Origin: Candidatus Ideonella esbjergensis
GTDB lineage: Bacteria > Pseudomonadota > Gammaproteobacteria > Burkholderiales > Burkholderiaceae_C
Assembly (NCBI GenBank): GCA_016710065.1
Contig: JADJLP010000001.1
Location: 1,364,001 to 1,428,000 of the forward strand
Direction: 5' to 3'
Length of the DNA: 64,000 nucleotides
A model generated the notes under the pieces. It had not been told where the DNA came from. It worked only from the letters and a program-made list of their open reading frames with translations, and searched no databases. This document shows, piece by piece, positions 7,712 to 15,191 of this stretch (within the stretch, counting starts at the first letter, position 1; the number at the start of each line of letters is the position of its first letter). The translations under genes were made by a program, and so were the position numbers.

Positions 7712-9168
7712 GCCACCACCTCCCCAAAAATCTGGCCCGCAGCCACACCAGCGGTGACCAATTCGTTGCGCACCGTGTTCACAAAGCCCTCGGGGCCGGC
7801 CAGGTAAAAGTCGCAGTCGATGTCGAACAGGTCGGCGCGGATGGCGCTCACCACCTGGTGCGCGCCGGCGTTCGCATCCGGGTCGTTGAACAGCGCGTAC
7901 TCGAACAGGTCCAGCGCCTCGGACCAGGCGCGGCACTGGTTGGCCAAGAAGTGACCATCCTGGCGCGTGGCCAGCCAGAACAGCGACAGCGAGGGCGAGG
8001 CATCCAGCGAGAGTGCGTGCTCGATCAGGCTCTTGAGCGGCGCGAAGCCGGTGTCGCAGGCCACGAACACCAGCGGCCGCTGGCCGTCGGCCAGCACGAA
8101 CTCGCCCACGGGGCCCCACAGGTTCACCGCGTCGCCCGCCTTCAGACCGCCAAACACCTGGCGCGCCAACGCGTTCTGCTCGTTTCGGGCGATGAAGAAG
8201 TGCAGGTTGCGGTCGTCGCAGGGGCAACTGGCGATGGGCAGGGTGTCACGCACGCCTTCGCCCAGCGGCAAACTCAGCGTGGCCGACTGGCCGGCCAGAA
8301 AGCGCAGGCGGTGGCTGCGCGGGGTTTGCAGATGCAGCAAGCGGGTGTCGGGCGCCAGCTCGCGCACCGCGCGCACCGTGGTGACGATGTGCTGCTGCGG
8401 GATGTCGGCCGGGCCATTGGCTTCCAGCGTCTCCATCGTCAGCTCGCTGCTGGCGGCGGTGTGGGCGCAGGCCAGCACATAGCCCTGAGACTTTTCGGTC
8501 TCGGAGAGCACGTAGTCGGTGTGCATGGTGCGGGCCACCATGCCGTCGATCACCCGCACCTTGCACATGCCGCAGCTGCCGTTGCCACAGCCGTAGTTGA
8601 GCTTGAGGCCCGCGCGCATGCCGGCTTGCAGCAGCGTGTCGCGCCCCTCCACGCTGAACTGGTGGCCGCTGGGCCGCAGCGTGACCTGGGCCGACACCAT
8701 CTTGAGCACATCGTCCATGACGTCCAGCATGCCGACGGATTCAGTGGCCAATGCACGCGCCAGCCCGTCGTTCAGCTGGCGCAGCAGGGCGGCAAGCCGC
8801 GTGTCTTGGGCAGCACCGGCGGCCATTTCGTCGCGCAGCGCGATCACCAGCGCGTGGTAGCGCTGCAGCAGCCGCTGCACATCGGCCAGTTCCTGGCCCT
8901 GAGCGAACAAACGCTGGGCCAGCACCTCCTGGCTGGGCAGCAGGCGCTCGCGCAGCCGCTTGCCAAAGGCCTCGTCGCGGATGCGCACCACGCGCTCCAG
9001 CATGCCGGAGGATTCCAGGTCGGTCTGCGGGTAGAGCTGCAGCAGGGTCTCGGTGGAGACCATGCCATCGGCCAGCGGGATCTCGCCGGCACGCACGCGC
9101 TGCTGCAGCACGCCACGTGGCACGCCCACCAGTTGCGCGGCCCGCCAGACGGTGACCCACTGCGCCAT
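7708..9168 (-). CDS. HTH, plant-type ferredoxin and FNR-like flavoprotein fusion
   Basis: 486 residues in three parts. Residues 1-50 (WRAAQLVGVPRGVLQQRVRAG) look like a MerR/Xre-like helix-turn-helix, followed by a helical linker to about 155. Residues 160-245 are a [2Fe-2S] ferredoxin with ligands Cys194, Cys199, Cys202 (CGNGSCGMC) and Cys234. Residues 255-486 are an FAD/NAD(P)-binding reductase with the family phrases AGQSATLSLP and ACDTGFAPLKSL. The frame extends to 9597, but the ATG at 9168 starts the conserved protein, and 9169-9313 is repeat DNA. It could supply electrons to the TauD-like enzyme encoded just upstream, or act as a redox-responsive regulator. Confidence 0.8.
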   Translation of the reverse strand: MAQWVTVWRAAQLVGVPRGVLQQRVRAGEIPLADGMVSTETLLQLYPQTDLESSGMLERVVRIRDEAFGKRLRERLLPSQEVLAQRLFAQGQELADVQRLLQRYHALVIALRDEMAAGAAQDTRLAALLRQLNDGLARALATESVGMLDVMDDVLKMVSAQVTLRPSGHQFSVEGRDTLLQAGMRAGLKLNYGCGNGSCGMCKVRVIDGMVARTMHTDYVLSETEKSQGYVLACAHTAASSELTMETLEANGPADIPQQHIVTTVRAVRELAPDTRLLHLQTPRSHRLRFLAGQSATLSLPLGEGVRDTLPIASCPCDDRNLHFFIARNEQNALARQVFGGLKAGDAVNLWGPVGEFVLADGQRPLVFVACDTGFAPLKSLIEHALSLDASPSLSLFWLATRQDGHFLANQCRAWSEALDLFEYALFNDPDANAGAHQVVSAIRADLFDIDCDFYLAGPEGFVNTVRNELVTAGVAAGQIFGEVVA

Positions 9169-9186
9169 CAGCGGCTCCCCGCTCCG

Positions 9187-9290
9187 CCATTCCCGCGCAG
9201 GCGGGAGTCCACATCCAGCCCGTCGTTCCCGCGCAGGCGGGAATCCAGTGTTGTTGCAGACCTGGATTCCCGCCTGCGCGGGAATGACGT
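9187..9290. repeat. Cluster of three ATTCCCGC repeat arms
   Basis: Arms at about 9187-9211 and 9221-9247 point one way and an inverted arm lies at 9261-9289. The last two form an element of roughly 70 bases with a short unique loop. The cluster fills the 145-base gap between the TauD-like and ferredoxin-reductase genes, where an extended hairpin in the mRNA could reduce or stop read-through. Confidence 0.8.
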
Positions 9291-9313
9291 ATCCCCTGTG
9301 CGGAACTGACGAT

Positions 9314-10252
9314 TCACCGCCATGCCAGCTCCGGCGCGTGGCTGCGGTCGCAGTAGCGGGCGCGGTACAGCAGCCGAGGCGAATCGGCGCTGTCCACGAA
9401 GCCGCTGCGGTCGTGCAGCACGTTGTGGGCCACGATGCCCATTCCGGCCCCCATGCGCACGCGCAGGATCTGCGGCAAGGGGCTCTCCAGCAGCTCGGCC
9501 AGGCAGGCCACGGCGGCGCGGGTGGCGGCGTCGTCTTTCCAGACGATGCTGCGGGTGCGGGCGGTGTAGCGCATGTGCAGCGCTCCGTCGCTGGCACTCA
9601 CCGAAAACACCGGGCCGGTCTGCGCCGGCCGGGCCACGCCCTGCTCGTCGCAGCGCTCGGGGATGGTCATGGCATCCGGCGCCATCAGCGCAAGGATGTG
9701 CCGGGGCGAGGCGTCACGCAGAGCGATGTAGGCGATCTCGTGGTCCAGCAGCGCGTTCTCGCCGCCCTGGTCCGCCGGCCGCGCACAGTGCAGGATCATG
9801 CTGCGGATCTGCCGCTCGGCCGGGTGGTAGTAGCCGTCGGTGTGCCAGCGGATGGCGCGGTCGGTGTAGGGGATGAAATCGGCACGGGGCGCATCCGGCG
9901 TGGCGGCGCGGGCGACCGTGATGTTGGAGACCCCATCCTCGTCGGCCAGCCAGTTGGCGTCCAGTTGGGTGATGCCCAACTGAGCCCCGAGCTGCTGTAC
10001 CAGGGCCTTGTCCTTGCAGCCTTCGGGCAACTGGTACAGCGCCATGTTGTGGGCCGAGAGGCGCGCCAGCAGCGCGTCGCGCTCGTCTTCCGAGATCGCA
10101 GCGGGGTTGCCCACGTGCACCAGCAATTGGTCTGCGCGTGTGGCGGCCACCGCCAGCTTGGCCTCGCGCCAACGCCGGTAGCTGCTGTCGCAGTCCAGCG
10201 TGAAAGGGCTGGTGGCCCGGCGCAGCAGGCCCGGAGAGATTGGGGCATTCAT
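9314..10252 (-). CDS. TauD/TfdA-family Fe(II)/2-oxoglutarate-type dioxygenase
   Basis: 312 residues. The iron-binding HxD pair is in IRWHTDGYY (His137, Asp139); a distal histidine lies in AHNVLHDRSGF (about His280), followed by the arginine-rich RLLYRARY that normally binds 2-oxoglutarate. The family includes taurine dioxygenase and gamma-butyrobetaine hydroxylase. The real ATG at 10252 overlaps the stop of the preceding gene (TGATG). Being in an operon next to dsr, it might release sulfite from an organosulfonate or modify a cofactor, but the substrate is unknown. Confidence 0.78.
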   Translation of the reverse strand: MNAPISPGLLRRATSPFTLDCDSSYRRWREAKLAVAATRADQLLVHVGNPAAISEDERDALLARLSAHNMALYQLPEGCKDKALVQQLGAQLGITQLDANWLADEDGVSNITVARAATPDAPRADFIPYTDRAIRWHTDGYYHPAERQIRSMILHCARPADQGGENALLDHEIAYIALRDASPRHILALMAPDAMTIPERCDEQGVARPAQTGPVFSVSASDGALHMRYTARTRSIVWKDDAATRAAVACLAELLESPLPQILRVRMGAGMGIVAHNVLHDRSGFVDSADSPRLLYRARYCDRSHAPELAWR

Positions 10253-10965
10253 CAATCGGCTCCCACGCTGGAGTGGCGCATCTTGCGCGGCTCGGTGTTG
10301 TGCAGGTCGCGCAGGGTGCGTTGCACCAGGGCGACGGCCTCGGGTGCTTCGCTGGCCATCACCTGCTCGATCACCCAGCGCCTGTCCTTCTCGGGCAAGG
10401 TGGCTTCAAGCCGGTGGCCCAGGTAGCGCATGAAGGCGAAGCCGGGTGTGAATTCGGTGCGAGTCAACGACGGGCCGCTCCCGAGTTGACTCACCCCCTC
10501 GGGGGGCGGACGGCGCGAAGCGTTGGACTGGGGGTCGACAGGATTGGGGTCGCCGTCGAACTCGGCGTAGTGGCCGGCGAGCTCGTTGAAGAGGTCGATG
10601 AACTGGTCTTGGGCCGAGACGGCATCGGCCGGCCGCAGGCCCAGCAGATCCTCTTCATTGCCTTGCAAGGTGTCGGCCACGTGCTTCACCAAGGCGGTGG
10701 TGAACAGCACACGGGTTTCGGCGTCAAAGCGCTGGTGGGCCAGGCGGTCGGCCACCAGCACCAGGAACACCAGCACCTCGCGCACAAAGTCGAAATAGGC
10801 CGTGCCAGCCTCGATGTCGAACTGCGCGCCGCGCATGCGCTTGAGCATCTGGATGCTGACGCGCCAGATCACAAAGCCGGTGGCACCGGCCTGCTGCTCG
10901 GGCGTCTTGGGCGCACCGGGCTTGAACCAGTGCGTCTTCAGGCGCATCGCGGGCAGGGTGGACAT
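10252..10965 (-). CDS. Helical protein of unknown function with an in-frame repeat insertion
   Basis: 237 residues; the ATG at 10965 overlaps the stop of the dsrC-like gene (TGATG). The first 135 residues are helical and hydrophobic in part (FDFVREVLVFLVLVADRLAH). Residues about 140-171 are low-complexity (SNASRRPPPEGVSQLGSGPS) and are encoded by a palindromic repeat (10460-10545), not by normal coding sequence. The frame then resumes with TPGFAFMRYLGHRLEATLPE. The family is not recognised. The repeat seems to have entered without breaking the frame, which suggests a surface loop that tolerates insertion. Confidence 0.65.
   Translation of the reverse strand: MSTLPAMRLKTHWFKPGAPKTPEQQAGATGFVIWRVSIQMLKRMRGAQFDIEAGTAYFDFVREVLVFLVLVADRLAHQRFDAETRVLFTTALVKHVADTLQGNEEDLLGLRPADAVSAQDQFIDLFNELAGHYAEFDGDPNPVDPQSNASRRPPPEGVSQLGSGPSLTRTEFTPGFAFMRYLGHRLEATLPEKDRRWVIEQVMASEAPEAVALVQRTLRDLHNTEPRKMRHSSVGAD
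10460..10545. repeat. REP-like palindromic element inside a coding sequence
   Basis: GAGTCAAC and GTTGACTC form an inverted repeat around 10461-10492, followed at once by a second hairpin of CACCCCCTC with GGGGGGCGG (about 10492-10512). C-rich/G-rich hairpins of this kind are common between genes in Comamonadaceae-like genomes. Here the element is translated as a proline- and serine-rich loop. Confidence 0.6.
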
Positions 10966-11294
10966 CAATAGCCGCCTTTGCCCAGGGGCTGCGGCAGGCC
11001 GGCCACCTTGCAGCCCTGCTTGGCGGGACCCACCGGGAACAGGTCATACAAGCCCTTGCTGTCTATGCCTTCCATGACTTCGCCAATGCCCTTGAGCATG
11101 TTGCGGAAGTTGGGTGTGTGGCCGTGCTCGCGGTATTCATCGCGCAGGTAGTTCACCACCGCCCAGTGCTTGTCGGTGAGGGTGATGCCTTCGGCGGCGG
11201 CGATGACCTGCACCACTTCGTCGCTGTAGTCGGCTTCCAGCAGGTAGCCTTGGTCGTCGGTTTCCAGATCGTTGCCGTTGACGGTGTAGGGCAT
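10965..11294 (-). CDS. DsrC/TusE-family protein lacking the penultimate cysteine
   Basis: 109 residues of the DsrC/TusE/DsvC family (TDKHWAVVNYLRDEYREHGHTP; GLYDLFPVGPAKQGCKVAGLP). The inner cysteine of the C-terminal arm is kept (Cys95), but the arm ends PLGKGGY, so the penultimate cysteine that forms the trisulfide in true DsrC is missing. The complete DsrC is encoded at 15902-16234. Such relatives are thought to act as single-cysteine sulfur carriers or regulators rather than as DsrAB substrates. It is followed by the helical protein with a one-base overlap. Confidence 0.88.
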   Translation of the reverse strand: MPYTVNGNDLETDDQGYLLEADYSDEVVQVIAAAEGITLTDKHWAVVNYLRDEYREHGHTPNFRNMLKGIGEVMEGIDSKGLYDLFPVGPAKQGCKVAGLPQPLGKGGY

Positions 11295-11331
11295 GGGGAG
11301 GGTCTCCTTTTCTTGAGGTTCAGGGAATGAC

Positions 11332-11973
11332 TCAGCTGCCCACAGCGGCAGCTGATTTGTGAGGGATGAACAGGCCGCAGCCCCACAGGCGATGGGGACC
11401 CAGGCCTTGTTCCATCAGGTGCTGCGCATGACCCGGGGTGAGGCCGTCCAGCATCAGGCTGTAGCCCACCAGGGCACCAACCTCCGCACCATCGCTCGCG
11501 CCCGTGCTGTCGGCCAGCGCCTGCTGCCGGCCGCACATGCGCCGTCCGGCAATGCCCAGGTGCTGCAATTCGCCGTCCACGTCGTCCAGAAAGGCCAGCT
11601 CATCGGGGCGCGGTGCAGCCACCACATGGGCGTACAAGGTGCCGTAGGGCAGCAGCTCGCGCACCTGGGGTGGCCCCTGCACACGCAGGCTGTGACCACC
11701 GAGCGCCAGTGTGGCGCCGGCCAGGGCTTGAGCGTCGGCCACACGTTCGCGCGGCAGGCGCAGCACCAGTCGCGTGCGGTTCGAGAGCAGGGCTTCAGGG
11801 CCGGTGCCAGCCGACATGTTCAGGCGGTGCACGCCGGCCAGGGGTTCGTCCGCCAGCCAGGGCAGCACCTGCAGCAGCGCCAGGGCCAGCTCGCGCCGGT
11901 GGCTGCGGGGCAGGGTGCGGCCTTGCAGCGCAAAGGCCAGGTCCACCAGGCGCGAGAGGGGCAGCTTGTTCAT
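11332..11973 (-). CDS. Cas6/Cmx6-like RAMP protein without a CRISPR array
   Basis: 213 residues resembling the Cas6/Cmx6 (MYXAN-type) family. Characteristic phrases are VDLAFALQGRTLPRSHR (10-26), ADEPLAGVHRLNM (41-53), SNRTRLVLRLPRERVADA and the C-terminal GLGPHRLWGCGLFIPHKS (190-207), which matches the glycine-rich loop of RAMP RNases. Histidine 25 sits near the region where Cas6 enzymes carry a catalytic histidine. There is no cas gene or CRISPR array in the window; the neighbours are dsrC-like and dsr genes. It may have been recruited to another RNA- or protein-binding role. Family assignment is from memory of the sequence pattern. Confidence 0.72.
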   Translation of the reverse strand: MNKLPLSRLVDLAFALQGRTLPRSHRRELALALLQVLPWLADEPLAGVHRLNMSAGTGPEALLSNRTRLVLRLPRERVADAQALAGATLALGGHSLRVQGPPQVRELLPYGTLYAHVVAAPRPDELAFLDDVDGELQHLGIAGRRMCGRQQALADSTGASDGAEVGALVGYSLMLDGLTPGHAQHLMEQGLGPHRLWGCGLFIPHKSAAAVGS

Positions 11974-11987
11974 GGCAGCGGCCAAAC

Positions 11988-12203
11988 TCAGGCTGCGGGC
12001 TGGGCGCGGGCCCAGTCCACCAGGGTTTGTCCCCAGGCCTTGGCGGTCTGCGGGTCGATGTCGAAAACCGTGAAGCGGCTGCCCTCGCGGATGCGGGTTC
12101 GCAGCAGCGGCATGCCGCCGGCTTCGAACTCGATCTGTTGCAGCTCGATCTCCTGTTTTCCCAGGGGCGCTTGCCACCGGGCCAGGCTCGTCAATCGAGT
12201 CAT
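11988..12203 (-). CDS. Small protein of unknown function, first gene divergent from dsrA
   Basis: 71 residues from the ATG at 12203 (the frame is open to 12263). The sequence alternates short strands and helices (KQEIELQQIEFEAGGMPLLRTRIREGSRFTVFDIDPQTAKAWGQ) with no cysteine and no membrane segment. It ends 14 bases before the Cas6-like gene, so the two are likely co-transcribed. I do not recognise the family. It heads the operon facing dsrA, so its promoter shares the 12204-12429 region containing two NarL-like palindromes. Confidence 0.6.
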   Translation of the reverse strand: MTRLTSLARWQAPLGKQEIELQQIEFEAGGMPLLRTRIREGSRFTVFDIDPQTAKAWGQTLVDWARAQPAA

Positions 12204-12262
12204 TGTTGTTGCCTTGTTTTGTCTCCAGTGTGCATTGAGCCGCCATGGCCCCCCAGCGTCCA

Positions 12263-12277
12263 TACCCGGCTAGGGTG
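12263..12277. promoter_or_regulatory. Imperfect NarL-like palindrome, distal member of the dsrA pair
   Basis: TACCC GGCTA GGGTG; one half matches TACCC and the other differs by one base from GGGTA. Its centre is 24 bases from the centre of the better site at 12287-12301, a spacing nearly the same as in the tusA region. Confidence 0.45.
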
Positions 12278-12286
12278 AGCGCTGCA

Positions 12287-12301
12287 TACCCCAAACGGGT
12301 A
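12287..12301. promoter_or_regulatory. NarL-like palindrome in the dsrA/divergent-operon promoter region
   Basis: TACCC CAAAC GGGTA is a perfect five-base inverted repeat; as NarL heptamers it reads TACCCCA and, on the other strand, TACCCGT (six of seven matches each). It lies 129 bases before the dsrA ATG and 84 bases before the start of the divergent operon, so it could act on both. Confidence 0.62.
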
Positions 12302-12429
12302 GGGGGCCTAGCTCTACCGAGTGATAGCGCGGCATCCAGGGCCACGCCTACATTCGCTCCCATACCAAACCCGGTGACGCACAGCCTCCTGCAGTGCATC
12401 CAACCGGGATCAACCACCGGAGACAACGC

Positions 12430-13725
12430 ATGGCCAAGAAGCCACACGACACGCCGATGCTGGACGAACTGGAGAGCGGGCCCTGGCCCAGCTTCGTCAC
12501 CGGGCTCAAACGCCTGGCCAAGGACAAGGACTACATGGTTGACCTGATGGGTCAGCTTGAAACGTCCTACCGCACCAAGAAGGGCTACTGGAAGGGCGGC
12601 ACGGTGGGTGTGTTCGGCTATGGCGGCGGCGTGATCCCGCGCTTCACCGAGCTCAAGACGGACAAGGGTGAACCCGTATTCCCCGACGCTGCCGAGTTCC
12701 ACACCTTGCGCATCCAGCCGCCACCCGGCATGCACTACGACACCGCCGTGCTGCGCAAGATGTGCGACATCTGGGAGAAGCACGGCTCGGGTCTGATCGC
12801 CTTCCACGGCCAGTCGGGCGACATCATGTTCCAGGGTGCCAAGACCGACAAGGTTCAGGACGCCTTCGACGAGCTGAACGAACTGGGCTTCGATCTGGGG
12901 GGTGCCGGCCCGGCCGTGCGCACCAGCATGAGCTGCGTGGGTGCGGCCCGCTGCGAGCAAAGCTGCTACGACGAGGCCAAGGCCCATCGCCAGGTGCTCA
13001 ACACCTTCCTGGACGACATCCACCGTCCGGCACTGCCCTACAAGTTCAAGTTCAAGTTCAGCGGCTGCGCCAACGACTGCATGAACTCCATCCAGCGTTC
13101 GGACATGGCCGTCATCGGCACCTGGCGCGACAACATGCGCACCGACGAGGCCCTGGCCCGCAAGTGGTTCGACGGCCACGGCATGGACGAGCTGGTGAAC
13201 AACGTGGTGGCGCGCTGCCCCACCAAGACCATCCTGCTCAAGCAGATCAAGGACGTGGCGACGGGCGACCGCATCTCCAGCGTCAAGGTCAGCGACACCC
13301 ACGCCCTGGAAATCGACAACAGCAACTGCGTGCGCTGCATGCACTGCATCAACGTCATGACCGGCGCGCTCTCGAACGGCACCGACACCGGCGCCACCAT
13401 CCTGATCGGCGGCAAGCGCACGCTCAAGATCGGTGACCTGATGGGCACCGTGGTGGTGCCCTTCATGCCGCTCAAGACCGATGAAGACTACGACGCGCTG
13501 GTGGAACTGGGCCAGAAGGTCATCGACTTCTTCGCCGAGAACGCACTGGAGCACGAGCGTACCGGCGAAATGATCGAGCGCATTGGCCTGGTCAACTTCC
13601 TCGAAGGCATCGGTGTGGACATTGACGCCAACATGGTCTCCACGCCGCGCACCACCCCCTACGTGCGCACCGACGGCTGGGACGACGAAGTGGCCCGCAT
13701 CAACGACAAAAAAGCTGCTGCATAA
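12430..13725 (+). CDS. dsrA: Dissimilatory (reverse-type) sulfite reductase subunit alpha
   Basis: 431 residues. The siroheme-[4Fe-4S] ligands appear as CX5C (Cys169, Cys175) and CX3C (Cys213, Cys217 in SGCANDC). An inserted ferredoxin domain carries CVRCMHC (300-306) with Cys263. Start: ATG at 12430 after GGAG, giving MAKKPHDTPML; the frame is open from 12394. DsrAB here should work in the oxidative direction, turning sulfane sulfur carried by DsrC into sulfite, because dsrEFH and dsrL, markers of the reverse pathway, follow in the operon. First gene of the operon, cytoplasmic. Confidence 0.97.
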   Translation: MAKKPHDTPMLDELESGPWPSFVTGLKRLAKDKDYMVDLMGQLETSYRTKKGYWKGGTVGVFGYGGGVIPRFTELKTDKGEPVFPDAAEFHTLRIQPPPGMHYDTAVLRKMCDIWEKHGSGLIAFHGQSGDIMFQGAKTDKVQDAFDELNELGFDLGGAGPAVRTSMSCVGAARCEQSCYDEAKAHRQVLNTFLDDIHRPALPYKFKFKFSGCANDCMNSIQRSDMAVIGTWRDNMRTDEALARKWFDGHGMDELVNNVVARCPTKTILLKQIKDVATGDRISSVKVSDTHALEIDNSNCVRCMHCINVMTGALSNGTDTGATILIGGKRTLKIGDLMGTVVVPFMPLKTDEDYDALVELGQKVIDFFAENALEHERTGEMIERIGLVNFLEGIGVDIDANMVSTPRTTPYVRTDGWDDEVARINDKKAAA

Positions 13726-13740
13726 GAAGGAGACAAGACC

Positions 13741-14808
13741 ATGGCCATGCGTCAACCCATCGAGAGCGGCGTTCCGGACAACAAACCCTACCTGCACCCC
13801 ACGTTGCTGAAGAACTACGGCAACTGGAAGTACCACGACCGGCCCCGGCCTGGCGTGCTGCACCACGTGTCGCACAGCGGCGACGAGGTGTGGAGCGTGC
13901 GCGCCGGCACCCAGCGTCAGATGGATGTGTACACCATCCGCAAGCTCTGCGACATCGCCGACACCTATGCCGAAGGGCATGTGCGCTTCACCATCCGCTC
14001 GAACATCGAGTTCATGGTCAGCGACCCCAACAAGGTGGCGCCGCTGATCTCGGCCCTGACCGAAAACGGCTTCCCTGTGGGCGGCACCGGCAACTCGGTG
14101 AGCATGATTGCGCACACCCAGGGCTGGCTGCACTGCGACATCCCCGGCACCGACGCCTCGGGCGCGGTGAAGGCCTTGATGGACGACCTGTACGAGGAAT
14201 TCGTCCAGGAAGACATGCCCAACCGCGTGCACCTGTCCACCAGCTGCTGCGAGATCAACTGCGGTGGCCAGGCTGACATCGCCATCATCGTGCAGCACAC
14301 CAAGCCGCCCAAGATCAACCACGATCTGGTGGCCAACGTCTGCGAGCGCCCGGCCGTGGTGGCCCGATGCCCTGTGGCCGCCATCCGCCCCGCGCTGGTG
14401 AACGGCAAGCCCTCGCTGGAAATCGACGAGAGCAAGTGCATGTGCTGCGGCGCCTGCTACCCACCGTGCCCGCCCATGCAGATCAACGACCCCGAGAACA
14501 CCAAGCTCGCGATCTGGGTTGGCGGCAAGAACTCCAACGCCCGCGGCAAGCCCACCTTCATGAAGATGGTGATGTCGGGTATTCCGAACAACCCGCCGCG
14601 CTGGCCCGAGGTGTCGGCCGTGGTGAAGAAGATCCTGCAAACCTACAAGGAAGACGCCCGCTCGTGGGAGCGCGTTTCCGACTGGGTCGAGCGCATCGGC
14701 TGGCCGCGCTTCTTCGAGAAGTGCGATCTGCCCTTCACGAAATACCTGATCGACGACTGGCGCGGCTCACGGGCCAACCTGAACGCGTCCACCCACATCC
14801 GCTTCTGA
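13741..14808 (+). CDS. dsrB: Dissimilatory (reverse-type) sulfite reductase subunit beta
   Basis: 355 residues, starting 15 bases after dsrA with a strong RBS (AAGGAG). The cysteine set STSCCEINCGG (169-174) and Cys210 belongs to the sirohydrochlorin/siroheme half-site, and the ferredoxin insert is SKCMCCGACYPPCPP (232-245). Together with DsrA it forms the alpha2-beta2 enzyme that catalyses the sulfite-forming step. Sequence and length fit the family fully; no lesion is seen. Confidence 0.97.
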   Translation: MAMRQPIESGVPDNKPYLHPTLLKNYGNWKYHDRPRPGVLHHVSHSGDEVWSVRAGTQRQMDVYTIRKLCDIADTYAEGHVRFTIRSNIEFMVSDPNKVAPLISALTENGFPVGGTGNSVSMIAHTQGWLHCDIPGTDASGAVKALMDDLYEEFVQEDMPNRVHLSTSCCEINCGGQADIAIIVQHTKPPKINHDLVANVCERPAVVARCPVAAIRPALVNGKPSLEIDESKCMCCGACYPPCPPMQINDPENTKLAIWVGGKNSNARGKPTFMKMVMSGIPNNPPRWPEVSAVVKKILQTYKEDARSWERVSDWVERIGWPRFFEKCDLPFTKYLIDDWRGSRANLNASTHIRF

Positions 14809-14830
14809 ACCAGAGCTTCTTGAGCAAGAC

Positions 14831-15190
14831 ATGAAAATCGGTTTGCTTGTCAGCGAAGGGCCCTACACCCACCAGGCCACGGACACGGCGTACAACTTCG
14901 CCGTGGCCGCGATTGCCAAGGGGCACGAGGTGCAGCGCGTCTTCTTCTACCACGACGGTGTCTACAACGCGACCAAGCTCACCGAGCCGCCGCAGGACGA
15001 CCGCCACATCGTCAACCGCTGGTCGGCCCTGAAGGCCGACCACAACGTCGACCTGGTGGTGTGCGTGGCAGCCGCGCTGCGGCGTGGCATCAAGGACGAG
15101 GTGTTGGCCCCCGGCTTCCGCATCTCGGGCCTGGGCCAGCTGGTGGATTCGGGCATCAAGGCCGATCGCTTCGTCACCTTCGGAGACTGA
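14831..15190 (+). CDS. dsrE: DsrE, sulfur relay subunit
   Basis: 119 residues; the active cysteine is Cys78 in VVCVAAALRRGI, matching the sulfur-binding Cys78 of the characterised DsrE. DsrE joins DsrF and DsrH in an alpha2-beta2-gamma2 complex that takes sulfur from TusA and gives it to DsrC. The sequence MKIGLLVSEGPYTHQATDTAY is typical of the family. It follows dsrB by 22 bases and is one base from dsrF. Its presence is a marker of the oxidising direction. Confidence 0.95.
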   Translation: MKIGLLVSEGPYTHQATDTAYNFAVAAIAKGHEVQRVFFYHDGVYNATKLTEPPQDDRHIVNRWSALKADHNVDLVVCVAAALRRGIKDEVLAPGFRISGLGQLVDSGIKADRFVTFGD

Positions 15191-15191
15191 C

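Noticed and set aside
9169..9597. An extended N-terminus for the ferredoxin-FNR fusion
   Set aside because: The upstream codons run through the palindromic repeats and the TauD-like gene; the ATG at 9168 begins the conserved protein.
11332..14640. A minus-strand open frame of more than 1000 codons opposite dsrA and dsrB
   Set aside because: Only its end (11332-11973) looks like a protein. The rest is antisense to dsrAB, has the His/Ala/Val-rich composition of a shadow frame, and lacks a start.
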